64,000 nucleotides of DNA from a virus. Below the pieces are notes generated by a model, which was not told the origin of the DNA, did no database searches, and was given only the letters and a program-made list of their open reading frames with translations. Below, one piece after another: positions 54,401-60,439 of this stretch (position 1 is the stretch's first letter; every line of letters starts with the position of its first letter). The translations under genes were made by a program, and so were the position numbers. Location: IMG/VR virus record IMGVR_UViG_3300044634_004833, positions 1-64,000 of that record; one strand, 5' to 3'.

Positions 54401-54946
54401 GATCAATGTGGTTGTACAGATATACAAAGTAGGTTTAATTTAGTTACAAATTTTGATAGAAGGCCATCAAAGTTCACAAACTTTATACTATCTAATAATT
54501 TGAAATTTAATCCAATTTTTGTATTAAATTATAATACTAATACAGGTGTATATTTATATACCAAACAGTTTTTAAACAGTAGTAAAGATGAAAAATGGTC
54601 TATAACAACATCTTTAATGTGTGATACAGATCTAAGCAATTTTGATACTAATTCTATTTGGGTTATGAATTTGCATTTTAAACAATATAAAAAATCTTTA
54701 AATAATAAAACTATTGAAACAAATGTAAGAATTTGGATACCAAATAATATAATTTGTCCAAATATATTGCAAAACAAAATGTCATTTGACATAACAGTAA
54801 ATTTAAATTCTAAAATAGCAATCACTAATAATGGGCAAATTTTAAACAATGTTTATATTAACGACCAAATAGGTCTTTTCTCATCTACATCTTGGACAGC
54901 AGCACCAGATTTTAGAATTTATTATTCAGCTTTTGGAAATGTTTAG
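45467..54946 (+). CDS. Giant modular adhesin (RCC1, Asp-box and kelch modules), 3159 residues
   Basis: Residues 1-348 are an RCC1 propeller (GANNHGQLGYG, GTNQYGQLGLG). A Thr/Ser linker follows. Three copies of a roughly 285-residue module with Asp-box-like repeats (SNDGGSTW, STDNGLTWSQV) lie at about 390-674, 711-999 and 1188-1473, separated by Thr/Ser linkers at 675-710, 1000-1041 and 1164-1187. A Cys-bearing domain (CAPVCVSV, about 1042-1163) lies between copies two and three. Kelch-like repeats (GYICGG, GYIAGG, GYFLGG) fill about 1484-1790 and 2088-2697 around another propeller-like domain. The C-terminal 460 residues are unique and have several Cys. Probably a tail fibre or virion surface fibre for receptor binding. 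Confidence 0.85.
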   Translation: MATGYLYSFGANNHGQLGYGTFSNNSYSFPAIVGTNYNWTEISGGHQCAFAINTAGEMYSWGYAGGGLALGTGATTDQSSPVRIGTSLWSKVSALGRIGGTNAFAIRNDGKLYFWGSLAISPAKNATTPTLLDASTNWSVISSGMGFGFAIKSDGTLWSIGTNQYGQLGLGDTTQRTTLTRVGSDSDWAYVNCGDAHTIAIKTDGRVYGCGQNYYGQLGQGNATNLSVLTQIGTNTWWSKIYAGEHSTLLLKNDGTIWGTGAESDSIFGYAASTNKLNLFQCIKLGGSWSRLALGHLFGIGLKTDGTLWGWGFQPAGYSITPSKTTAYTDYVDITAANNAGYILKTSAIPTTTSTTTTSTTTTSTTSTTSTSTTSTSTTSTTTTTTTTLPPLLTWAQRTRPSNSVTSSSFDTTVQNFVLVGNSTYGILTPNGIAYSTVSLLNNLNWTNVEFGNGIFFAISSPGTSFSKSNDGGSTWINVPSPNTSYQYSALTYGAGKFVTLAKNTNIAYYTTNNGVSWAQSTLPYSANWKSIAYGNNSFLAVDDTNLFALSTDNGLTWSQVNSYTNGTWSEITFKSGYFVVVGTSSNVSLRTSNGYDWIRGTLPVTQDWNSVTSSNDLYVAVGNSAIAASSYDGLTWRTENMPASGNWITVSYGGGLYLASQDSSTIAATAGTAPTTTTTTTTTTTTSTTSTSTTSTTSTSTTSTTTTSTTPIPAPLIWYLGSQPLISSSVCAFGNGYFVLLDNASSSSLRTTNGNVVSVTNTNTNQGWNDLYFAGSFFAVPAGPSSVWETSSAGASWSTISSPNSLGEFKSIAAGGGKFVAPQYNSGNFYYSLDGGATWNLTVNSISSNWKKIAYGNGIFLALSDNNPVWYKSTDGISWVQVVQGDFTTWSDLVFGGGYFYALSSAGKVASTTDGISFYSTNLPSSGNWSSLTVGEDIIAAVASGSETKTSFGYISSLPQWSTALMPVSGDWRFVEYGNNIFFSSSYNSTDTAYTGLVPTTTTTTTTTTSTSTSTTSTTTTSTTTTSTTSTTTTSTTSTTCAPVCVSVNSSNMFNQTYLSCPDDGYYYENAEIGSGTATQEFAINCTGTIKVECFANNIFANVDVTIKTSVSSTPFTVAVSKSNPLNTTYSVLSGGTISFSFPASTYFGIAAVSGKVLTYRPVTTTTTTTTTTTSTTSTTSTTSTTPAPVPKVTWVQRTSPTLSTKNIVYGNNDFIILSDFNTTAYKTSDGITFTPITLPISNAWNSVAIGTNYFLASTNASPYFIGSSDGTNWLTVNSPNSTDNFTCLTYGNSKFITVGDNTTSLYYSSDTTSWTLSTLPNARAWTSAAYGSNKYIIVATGTNKYVYSSDAITWTEADLPSVANWSKIIYANGRFVAISSDSTISAISVNGLTWTLGTLPASAKWTGLAYGNGLFVATADSTYSASSFNGITWVEEFLPVSGSYSSVAFGNKTFLTSSYNNTVAATAFYGAATTTTTTTLSPYNQNIFGYICGGINNNSSNNYMSKIDMIFMSTGVVYSSPNPLLVPKYAATSVSSSTSGYVCGGSSSSYRTGNYSASINKINYSTNTVVSISASLSQPSIRASGFSTSQYGYILGGLRTALGLRSTDQIQFSTDVQSYFIQSNPSFFAGCGFAQSSTNGYMAGGFVNSSASTGWQNNNYINAFGLTTGITSLVSSFISDNFYGTGLQSVLRGYFVGGSTVNFVPTKNTYALDFSTNTYFLNSYSMYYARYCASSVSGSTLGYIAGGSDSYSAISTIEVLDFNTDIYSLNKYALTQPTTGSTGNMVSVTVSPAEPPPGVSCYVTDYYRNKYDVYDLGSIIGYDEVYSIAFKNGFSNILTASVKDGTSNKILEIPVRRDALTNNVVSLGIPTVINTIPDLIWGNMFTAPNGTLFANKDKPVADGAFTLWQINSLGNFDETNLSSNGIISEKYGLGGVSIAPDSHYGSGKAAVLTVENSYFYLFEIEETVDDYYSFGMRQQSVDLDNSSSGFSYVAPNSTLLNENWILVNEYEYEGRIVAYQLDSDGVPDKTTRRVFAESVIDPISSAVDPLTGDILITYYNECTGKRAIYVFTGGFKPFSPASQPAALGGSDGYFLGGSGVNGATNVIEKLNYSTDVTTQSTSTLSYSINSAFSLSDGNINGYVTDGGQYLQKLNYATDIVTSSINNLSRQRYDGGSTSFLNISGYIYGGRLTQASTEAPSSYTDKFSYSTGIFSFLNNSLEQFKIFTTGISDAASSGYFCGGFNGVGATNAVVKVDYSSDTFSLLSSTLSENRQSLSSVSSFTNYGFIAGGISSSASSVCDRLNFSQETLIAVSSAALPVATSGSSGLSQGGIKGYIGGGSNKAGPTAAVYKIDFGTEQTSYSTNSSLLTPRNYPGALSRTYSFLPQGYIAGGSGSNSITAFTQKIVFNVDAIVNQPTAYLANPKYGLSGVSNESSKGYFLGGSTTFNANNFVPSIEKITYSTELTTSISSVLGTARGFAFNVSNVASAGYIAGGKGSILTSIEKIVYSTDVTSLVGTASLAVGTSNGASLYSSLIGYFLGGLTNTGATNFISKFVFASETISGSSSVLPVNAQSLSGLSFLDITGYVAGGIDGYLMGSVYSLFYSTDSISSSSALSYVRSGLTAVTQGIQKGYFVGGENSAGAVNYIEKIYFPNGYLSNVQSGDFLQRFFSGSVSKFSQGGDISYIMSGIINVEGSSKVIYQKVVVGSGTIVITGNTRYSIDGTISLPLTYRILEGLNTALPINYQQGRKVLYAFRVEGVCLSLTNGEAPFINNEILCNSRSIQTIIASNPREVCQKLIDQNWIWPIKRFQRYTKPIYKEDESYLESFDLYDPNDVRFVNEPFCTYKECLDFCADFIITETITLQSFSLLSSNAVIMEGNVYVSGSVAITSSKFKYTGSGTIIINGYFGVSTSWTVTNYTGSGNILVTGSSTVESSYLGEFVEDCTILSEITPIEFIYGITSGLELKSISNNLLIDQCGCTDIQSRFNLVTNFDRRPSKFTNFILSNNLKFNPIFVLNYNTNTGVYLYTKQFLNSSKDEKWSITTSLMCDTDLSNFDTNSIWVMNLHFKQYKKSLNNKTIETNVRIWIPNNIICPNILQNKMSFDITVNLNSKIAITNNGQILNNVYINDQIGLFSSTSWTAAPDFRIYYSAFGNV
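46513..46632 (+). repeat. Thr/Ser-coding repeat tract 1 of the giant adhesin
   Basis: Repeated ACAACAACTTCC and ACATCTAC units, about 120 bases, code for the linker between the RCC1 domain and Asp-box module 1. Confidence 0.85.
47490..47597 (+). repeat. Thr/Ser-coding repeat tract 2 of the giant adhesin
   Basis: Repeated ACTACAACTAC and ACAAGTACAACTTCTACC units form the linker between Asp-box modules 1 and 2. Confidence 0.85.
48465..48591 (+). repeat. Thr/Ser-coding repeat tract 3 of the giant adhesin
   Basis: ACTACATCTACAACA-type units, about 127 bases, link Asp-box module 2 to the Cys-bearing domain. Confidence 0.85.
48957..49028 (+). repeat. Thr/Ser-coding repeat tract 4 of the giant adhesin
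   Basis: A 72-base Thr/Ser tract linking the Cys-bearing domain to Asp-box module 3. A fifth, very short tract (49887-49912) precedes the kelch region. Confidence 0.8.
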
Positions 54947-54966
54947 CCAAATGTATAAAATATTTT

Positions 54967-55323
54967 ATGGAAGAAATTAGCCTAGAATGTTTTTTTATAC
55001 TCCTGATTAGCATCGCTTCTTTTGCGTTGTCTTTTATTAATTTTTTTTACATTTTAAAATTTAGAAAATTTTATGAAGATGTTAATAAAGATTATGTTCA
55101 GGCATTATCAAGCATTATGAAAGTTACGAACGATGGTTTTCGCAATAATTTTGCAAGTTTAGAAGCTATACAAAAATGGAATGAAAAGGCATTTGAAAAA
55201 AAAGTTGAGATAGATAATGAAAACGCAAAAAAAATAATTGATGCAATTGCAAGAGAACAAAATTTTTTGAGCAAGATAGGAGAGCAATTAGGCTATAGGC
55301 CAAGAACTGATTTAGAGATTTGA
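54967..55323 (+). CDS. Single-pass membrane protein with coiled coil
   Basis: A 118-residue protein. Residues 7-31 (CFFILLISIASFALSFINFFY) form a transmembrane helix, followed by a long charged helix up to residue 105. Possibly a lysis or anchoring protein; family unknown. TATAAA (54954-54959) lies 7 bases before ATG with no Shine-Dalgarno. Confidence 0.7.
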   Translation: MEEISLECFFILLISIASFALSFINFFYILKFRKFYEDVNKDYVQALSSIMKVTNDGFRNNFASLEAIQKWNEKAFEKKVEIDNENAKKIIDAIAREQNFLSKIGEQLGYRPRTDLEI

Positions 55324-55324
55324 T

Positions 55325-56251
55325 ATGGAATTGAAAAATTTAAAATTTGACACAAACAGGTGTTTTGGTGTTGAGATAGAAGTTGGAAAAGAAGTTAATA
55401 GAGATTTAATTATAAATTTTATAAAGTCTAATACACACAGATATGTTAAAAAAAGCTTCTATAGACCAACAATAAATAATTCTTATTGGGATGTAAAACA
55501 TGATGGTTCATGTGGTGCTAAGTACATAAATGGAATAAATGAAGGTGGATTTGAGATTAATAGCTATAAAGCTTCTGGTATTTATCAATTAAAAGATATT
55601 TGTTATGTTATTTCAAAACTAAAAACTATAGGAGTAAAAGTAAACAGTAACTGCGGATTTCATGTTCATGTTGAAGTTTCTGATTTTGATACAGACGATG
55701 TTGGAACTCTTCTTAATAATTGGATATATGTTGAAAATATGATATTTTCATGTGTTCCTAAAAAAAGAAAAGATAACAAGTATTGTCAAAGAATAGCATT
55801 TGATTATAATTTATCTAAAGATGATTTTAAAAAACCAATAGATTTTTGGAATTTATATAAGCCAAAAACAACAACTTTGAATAATTTTGATCGTAAAAGA
55901 TCTTTGAATATAAATAATTATTATCGTTCAATTTCATTAAAAAAATTTAATAGAAAAACAATAGAGTTTAGATTTATGGAAAGCACTTTATGTGAAAAGA
56001 ATATTAAAAACTGGGTAAGATTTTTAGTTCACTTTGTAGGTTTTTGCAAGAATAGAAAAAAAATATTTCATGGGCCTTTTATTAATGATGTTGAAGAATT
56101 TTTAAATTCAGTTGGACTTGGAAGTTTAAATAATGGGTGGTGCCTTAGTCCTGGATTATTAGAAACTAGAAAATGGGTTCTACAAAGACTTTCAAGACAT
56201 GGTACTATTTTTAAAAAAGAAGCAAAATTAATTCTTGGGGGAGAAATCTAG
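55325..56251 (+). CDS. Amidoligase-like protein (COOH-NH2 ligase fold)
   Basis: A 308-residue protein matching the putative amidoligase family (Pfam PF12224): N-terminal RCFGVEIEVG, KHDGSCG, GFEINS, NSNCGFHVHVEVSDF (about 105-119) and RKTIEFRFMESTL (about 213-225). The family is predicted to join carboxyl and amino groups, as glutamate-cysteine ligases do. The substrate is unknown (peptide tags or cell-wall peptides are possible). It starts 1 base after the preceding stop and overlaps the next gene. Confidence 0.8.
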   Translation: MELKNLKFDTNRCFGVEIEVGKEVNRDLIINFIKSNTHRYVKKSFYRPTINNSYWDVKHDGSCGAKYINGINEGGFEINSYKASGIYQLKDICYVISKLKTIGVKVNSNCGFHVHVEVSDFDTDDVGTLLNNWIYVENMIFSCVPKKRKDNKYCQRIAFDYNLSKDDFKKPIDFWNLYKPKTTTLNNFDRKRSLNINNYYRSISLKKFNRKTIEFRFMESTLCEKNIKNWVRFLVHFVGFCKNRKKIFHGPFINDVEEFLNSVGLGSLNNGWCLSPGLLETRKWVLQRLSRHGTIFKKEAKLILGGEI

Positions 56252-56478
56252 TGAAAGATAAGAATGAATACAAATACCAATTATACAGCAACTTTTGCAA
56301 TAAGTATAAGAATATAAACAGGCAAATTATTTTTAAAACTGTAGATATGGCTTCTTCTCCTGGAAAAGCGTTTGACATTCTAGAAGAATTTATATCAGAA
56401 TTCCCAATTTCTTTTAATTTAGAAAAGAATGTATGGGAACCAGAAGTGCTTCTTGAATTTGAAATTTCTCAAGGTTAA
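56251..56478 (+). CDS. Hypothetical protein
   Basis: A 75-residue protein starting at GTG 56251 on the amidoligase stop, behind GGGGGAGA. Unknown family; two Cys-free helices and an acidic end. Probably works with its neighbours. Confidence 0.6.
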   Translation: MKDKNEYKYQLYSNFCNKYKNINRQIIFKTVDMASSPGKAFDILEEFISEFPISFNLEKNVWEPEVLLEFEISQG

Positions 56479-56480
56479 AT

Positions 56481-57065
56481 ATGCTTTTATATGAAAAATA
56501 TTTGTTAAAAATAAACAAAAACAAATATACATTTCCTCTTATTGAAAGCAATGGTATTATTGCATATGAATTGGATTTAGAAAATAGAAAAAAAGTTTTT
56601 TTTATAAAATTTACATCATCTAGTCAAAAAAATAATTTAATTAAATATAATTTTAAGTATTTCGAAACAAAGTCAGATTCATATGGATGTAATTACTTAA
56701 ATAATTATTTTAATGAAGTTGATTACAACAATTATTTTAGTTGCATTGAAAATATTAAAATTAAAATTAAAAAAGAAAAGCATAGGGTTGCAGCATCATA
56801 TGATGAATTTTTTTGTATGATATGGAAGTCTTTTTTGATGATTAATGATGAATGGTTTAGTGAAAATTATTCTAAATTGTCTGGAAAAATTTTTGATACA
56901 ATTGATGATAATTTATCTTTTTCAGAAAAAACAGATAATATAAACGAGATAATTAATTCTTTTAAAACAAATTTTTATCAAATTTATTATGGATGGACTG
57001 TGCATATTTCTAATTTTAGTGATGTTACGCATTTAAAATGGTTTAATGAATTTGTGGAGAATTAA
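56481..57065 (+). CDS. Hypothetical protein
   Basis: A 194-residue, Asn/Lys/Phe-rich protein (extremely AT-rich gene) of unknown family. It lies 2 bases from its neighbours on both sides, so it is part of the amidoligase cluster. Confidence 0.6.
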   Translation: MLLYEKYLLKINKNKYTFPLIESNGIIAYELDLENRKKVFFIKFTSSSQKNNLIKYNFKYFETKSDSYGCNYLNNYFNEVDYNNYFSCIENIKIKIKKEKHRVAASYDEFFCMIWKSFLMINDEWFSENYSKLSGKIFDTIDDNLSFSEKTDNINEIINSFKTNFYQIYYGWTVHISNFSDVTHLKWFNEFVEN

Positions 57066-57710
57066 ATGTTTGAAACTGATAAAGTTTTTACAATTAGAAC
57101 ATTAAACATGTGTGAAAGCATTGGTTATTTTTGCATAATTAGAACAGACAGTTCTAATGCACTTTATTGGGATAGTTGTAGAGAAATTTTTGCAAAGAAT
57201 TTTAATTATAATTCATATGGATTTTATTATGTTGTAGATATTAAAAAAGTAGATTATATTTTATCATTTTTAATAGAGGCAGAAAAAGTTTTAAATCTTA
57301 AGGAATTCACAAAGTTTTATAGAACAAATAAAGAAAGCATTATAGCTATAATTCCTTCAAGCTTTTGGATGAAATGTTTTTTAAAAAGATCTTTTTTTAC
57401 ATTACTTTGTAGAGTTGCTTTTTTTCATAATAAAGATTCAACTTTTGAAGAGACTTTGTTTTCAGATGTTGATTGTAAAGTTGAATCAAAAATTGATTCT
57501 AATAAAAAAGATGTTGTAAAAACTAAAAGTGCAGTACTTAGATTTTTTTTAGGATATACCAAATTTTCAGGTGCTGTATTAGCAACGCCTGAACTTGGAC
57601 CTTGGAAACATGGATGGGTAGAAGAGTTTTTAAATAAAACAGACAGCCAAATCAAAAGGTTATTAGTAGCCGAAAATATGAGTTTGGCAAATATTTTGTT
57701 TTCCGATTGA
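57066..57710 (+). CDS. Hypothetical protein, paralogue of the gene at 28445
   Basis: A 214-residue protein sharing ordered blocks with the protein at 28445: SCREIF, ILSFLIEAEK, IPSSFW and RSFFTLLCRVAFFHN. It is longer, with a Lys-rich stretch and a C-terminal segment (GPWKHGWVEEFLN). No known domain. The gap 57711-57866 after it is AT-rich and holds no gene. Confidence 0.65.
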   Translation: MFETDKVFTIRTLNMCESIGYFCIIRTDSSNALYWDSCREIFAKNFNYNSYGFYYVVDIKKVDYILSFLIEAEKVLNLKEFTKFYRTNKESIIAIIPSSFWMKCFLKRSFFTLLCRVAFFHNKDSTFEETLFSDVDCKVESKIDSNKKDVVKTKSAVLRFFLGYTKFSGAVLATPELGPWKHGWVEEFLNKTDSQIKRLLVAENMSLANILFSD

Positions 57711-57866
57711 ATTTAATTTTTTTTGTAGTATGGAATGCAAATACAATTTTTATTGAAAAATCATAAAAATATTTGAAATTTATCAACAATAAACATAAAA
57801 TTGGAATAAGTTGAAATTAAATGGAAAAAATAGTAAAAAATTGGAAATGAGGAACATAGATAAATT

Positions 57867-58034
57867 ATGGAAATTATTTTAGTCAATATAAGCAAAGCAG
57901 CAAAGATTCTTGGTGTAACAACCAAAACTCTAAGAAACTGGGAAGATCAAGGCAAATTAAAACCTGTTAGAACTTTAGGCAAGCATCGCAGATATAACTT
58001 AGAGGAAATAAAGGCTTTGTTTCAAGAAAAATGA
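57867..58034 (+). CDS. MerR-type HTH protein (N-terminal part of an IS607 TnpA)
   Basis: A 55-residue protein. NISKAAKILGVTTKTLRNWE (residues 7-26) is a MerR/IS607-type helix-turn-helix, followed by the wing GKLKPVRTLGKHRRYNLEEI. The serine recombinase domain of IS607 TnpA is missing. It may bind element ends or the tnpB promoter. ATG follows a weak AGGAACATAG site. The stop overlaps tnpB (ATGA). Confidence 0.8.
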   Translation: MEIILVNISKAAKILGVTTKTLRNWEDQGKLKPVRTLGKHRRYNLEEIKALFQEK

Positions 58035-59251
58035 TTAGATCAACACAATTAACTTTGAAATTTGCCAATCAAGCAAAGCTTGACAAAGTTAATTATTTTC
58101 TTGATGAATACAAAAAAGTTACTCAATACTTTGTTGATTATCTTTGGGACAATTTTACCATCGGACAAAAGATTCCCAGCCTATTACCAAAAAATATTAC
58201 TGAACAAGCTAATACATGGTTAAGTGCTAGAGCAATCCAAGCAAGTGCTAAACAAGCTTCAGGAATCGTTAGAGGTTGTAGGAAGAAACATGAAAAAAGA
58301 CTTTATATCTTTAATTTGCTAACCAAAGAAGGCAAACATAGAAAAGCCAGAAAACTAGCTAATACTATAAAGAAAAAACCAATATCCAAACCAATATTAA
58401 ACACAATTGAAGCAGAACTTGATGAACGATTTGTTAAATTTGATAACAGTAAAGAAACTACATTTGATACTTGGATTAATATTACATCAATAGGAAATAA
58501 TTGTAAAATCATTTTACCAATTAAAAATCATAAACATTTTAAAGAATTAGAAAATGAGGGAATTCAATTAAAAGGGATTAGAATAAGCAAGAAATCTGTT
58601 AATATAAGTTTTGAAATTCCCGATCAATCAAAAATTGTTGGCAAGACAATTGGGATTGATATTGGAATGAATACTGCTTTTGCCTCAAGTGATAATCATT
58701 ATTCAGAACAATCGTTGAATGGTCATACAATTGAATCAGTCTGCAAGATAATTTCAAGAAAGAAAAAAGGAAGCAAAGGATTCAAAAGAGCTTACAGACA
58801 TAGAAAGAACTTAATTGGTTTTTATAAGAATCAACTTGATTGGAAAAACATCCAAACCATCAAGATTGAAAATATTAAAAACCTTCGATATAAAAAAAGA
58901 ACTTCAAGATATCTAAGTTCTTTTGTTTATCATGAATTCTTTGAACAGTTGAGACAAACTGCTGAAAGACTTGGTGTCCAAGTCCAAACTGTTTGTCCAA
59001 CTTACACAAGTCAAAGATGTTCATGTTGTGGTTGGACTCGCAAGAGAAATCGTAGCGGCAAAAGGTTTAAGTGCAGCAAATGTGGTTATACCATTGATGC
59101 CGACCTTAACGGTGCTGTTAATATTTCTCTTGACCTTGAACCGATAGGTAAAAAGGAACGAGAGAAACGATTAAACTTGACTGGTTTTTATTGGTCAAGT
59201 AAAGTTGATTCTGGACAGGAGCTTATAGTCCCTGTTGTCCAAAAACCTTAA
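58031..59251 (+). CDS. tnpB: TnpB-family RNA-guided nuclease (IS607 type)
   Basis: A 406-residue TnpB of a type different from the one at 5. Catalytic residues are present: Asp in GIDIGMNT (about 207), Glu in KIENIKNL (about 280) and Asp in IDADLNGA (about 357). The zinc finger is CSCCGW...CSKCGY. Intact acids argue against a dead, regulator-type TnpB. The overlap with the HTH gene suggests co-translation. Confidence 0.92.
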   Translation: MIRSTQLTLKFANQAKLDKVNYFLDEYKKVTQYFVDYLWDNFTIGQKIPSLLPKNITEQANTWLSARAIQASAKQASGIVRGCRKKHEKRLYIFNLLTKEGKHRKARKLANTIKKKPISKPILNTIEAELDERFVKFDNSKETTFDTWINITSIGNNCKIILPIKNHKHFKELENEGIQLKGIRISKKSVNISFEIPDQSKIVGKTIGIDIGMNTAFASSDNHYSEQSLNGHTIESVCKIISRKKKGSKGFKRAYRHRKNLIGFYKNQLDWKNIQTIKIENIKNLRYKKRTSRYLSSFVYHEFFEQLRQTAERLGVQVQTVCPTYTSQRCSCCGWTRKRNRSGKRFKCSKCGYTIDADLNGAVNISLDLEPIGKKEREKRLNLTGFYWSSKVDSGQELIVPVVQKP

Positions 59252-59320
59252 TTTCATGTTTTTCATGATTTTGAGGAACTATAGTACTTGTAGGCACTCT
59301 TTTTACACCCGTGGTTCGCT

Positions 59321-59662
59321 ATGAAAAAATATGTAAATATTGCCGATAGACTCTTTATAAAAATTATAAATGAGTTTGGATTGATTTTTGAAAATGGAAT
59401 GTATAAACTTACTAATATTAATGATCCCAAATGTCATTTGTTAGAAATATGTTTGATTACTGATAAAGCTAAAATGACTGGCAATAAAATTAAGGATATT
59501 AAAAGCAATTTAAATGTTAGTGAAAAATGGATATTGGGATTTTTTCACGCTAGCAAAAGAGAGCAGCCAAAATTCTCAAACAAAGATTATTTAGATGGTT
59601 ATAAAGAGTGCATAGATACAGAAGAAAAAAATGTGCAAATGCAGTTATTGTGCAAAAAGTAA
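59321..59662 (+). CDS. Hypothetical protein
   Basis: A 113-residue protein of unknown family with a basic middle and a few Cys. It starts at ATG 59321 after the TnpB unit, behind no clear binding site. Its end overlaps nothing real, and the next gene begins at 59691. Confidence 0.6.
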   Translation: MKKYVNIADRLFIKIINEFGLIFENGMYKLTNINDPKCHLLEICLITDKAKMTGNKIKDIKSNLNVSEKWILGFFHASKREQPKFSNKDYLDGYKECIDTEEKNVQMQLLCKK

Positions 59663-59680
59663 TTTGTTTAATTTTAACTA

Positions 59681-59688
59681 TATAAATA
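59681..59688 (+). promoter_or_regulatory. TATAAATA box 2 bases before a start codon
   Basis: Exact T4-late-type TATAAATA, followed by GT and the ATG at 59691. A promoter this close would make a leaderless mRNA. No Shine-Dalgarno sequence is present. Confidence 0.45.
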
Positions 59689-59690
59689 GT

Positions 59691-59981
59691 ATGGAAAATG
59701 ACGTTAGTACATTAGAAAACCCTGTTCAAAGTGCTAGAGAAAGAATTTGGAAAATATTCCTATTCTTTTTGGGATTCCTTCGTTATGTTGGGTTTTTTGT
59801 TTTGGGAATAATTATTGGGATGGGCATAGTTCTTAAAGATCCTCCTGCCAGTAAAGAACAACAACTAAAAATTGTTCAGCTAGAAAAACAAAATGCCGAA
59901 TTAAAAGCCAAAATAGAAAATAAATTTAACGACAAATCAGCCCCAGATGTAAGCATTAAAAATGCTTTTGTAATAGACTAA
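59691..59981 (+). CDS. Single-pass membrane protein with coiled coil
   Basis: A 96-residue protein. Residues 20-47 (IWKIFLFFLGFLRYVGFFVLG...) form a transmembrane helix, and residues 52-80 a Gln/Glu/Lys coiled coil (EQQLKIVQLEKQNAELKAKIE). The layout resembles phage spanin or anchor proteins, but nothing proves it. ATG 59691 follows TATAAATA. Confidence 0.65.
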   Translation: MENDVSTLENPVQSARERIWKIFLFFLGFLRYVGFFVLGIIIGMGIVLKDPPASKEQQLKIVQLEKQNAELKAKIENKFNDKSAPDVSIKNAFVID

Positions 59982-60439
59982 TCTGGCATTTTGAAGGTAT
60001 CAGGACAAGGGTCTCCCCACCTTTCTGCTTTTCTATCTACCAAATTTGGTGGCAAGCACTGCGGTTCTGATACCATGCATTTTTGTTTGTTTCTATTAGT
60101 AACTTTTATTAATTTTTCATCAGGGTCTGGCGGTAATGGTTTAAATGGCTTGACATCGCCTGGAGGCAATTTTGCTGTTGCTGCGACATATAGTTTTTTG
60201 CCATGTGGCTTTGTCCAAATTGGCACAGGCTTTAAATGATCAATTTTAAATGGTTCTTTTTCCCAGCACTTTTGTAAACGTTCGTCAGCAGATATGTAAT
60301 AAATAGCATCTGCACTACCGGGTAAAAGATATTCAGGAGGATACTGGCCTACACCTCCATATCCAAGAGGATATAAACCAGTTTTTCCACTAGTTTTTCC
60401 TTCATTAATAACTTGTAAATACTCATAGAATTTGATCAT
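59978..60439 (-). CDS. Tagged protein, candidate internal head protein
   Basis: A 153-residue protein. MIKFYEYLQVINEGKT is a near-ideal form of the shared tag, ending in I-N-E, the same as the T4 prohead-protease consensus. The rest is Pro-rich with several Lys and Cys (EKCWEK-like and CMVSEPQC segments). TAAATA (60444-60449 on +) lies 4 bases upstream of ATG with no Shine-Dalgarno. It stands alone on the minus strand and overlaps the end of the gene at 59691. Confidence 0.7.
   Translation of the reverse strand: MIKFYEYLQVINEGKTSGKTGLYPLGYGGVGQYPPEYLLPGSADAIYYISADERLQKCWEKEPFKIDHLKPVPIWTKPHGKKLYVAATAKLPPGDVKPFKPLPPDPDEKLIKVTNRNKQKCMVSEPQCLPPNLVDRKAERWGDPCPDTFKMPD

Larger units (their letters stand above)
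57867..59251 (+). mobile_element. IS607-like element: HTH-only TnpA remnant plus TnpB
   Basis: A MerR-type HTH gene (57867-58034) overlaps a TnpB gene (58031-59251). IS607 elements have a TnpA with such an N-terminal HTH fused to a serine recombinase, followed by tnpB. Here the recombinase domain is absent, so the unit is either a derivative that moves with help in trans or a domesticated pair. Exact ends are not visible; about 70 bases without a gene follow (59252-59320). Confidence 0.6.

Noticed and set aside
57711-57866. tRNA gene or other structured RNA in the AT-rich gap
   Set aside because: No cloverleaf, T-loop or anticodon-like sequence is visible; no tRNA was recognised in any gap of the window.
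58031-59251. Nuclease-dead TnpB acting as a regulator (TldR type)
   Set aside because: The RuvC Asp, Glu and Asp residues and the zinc finger are all present.
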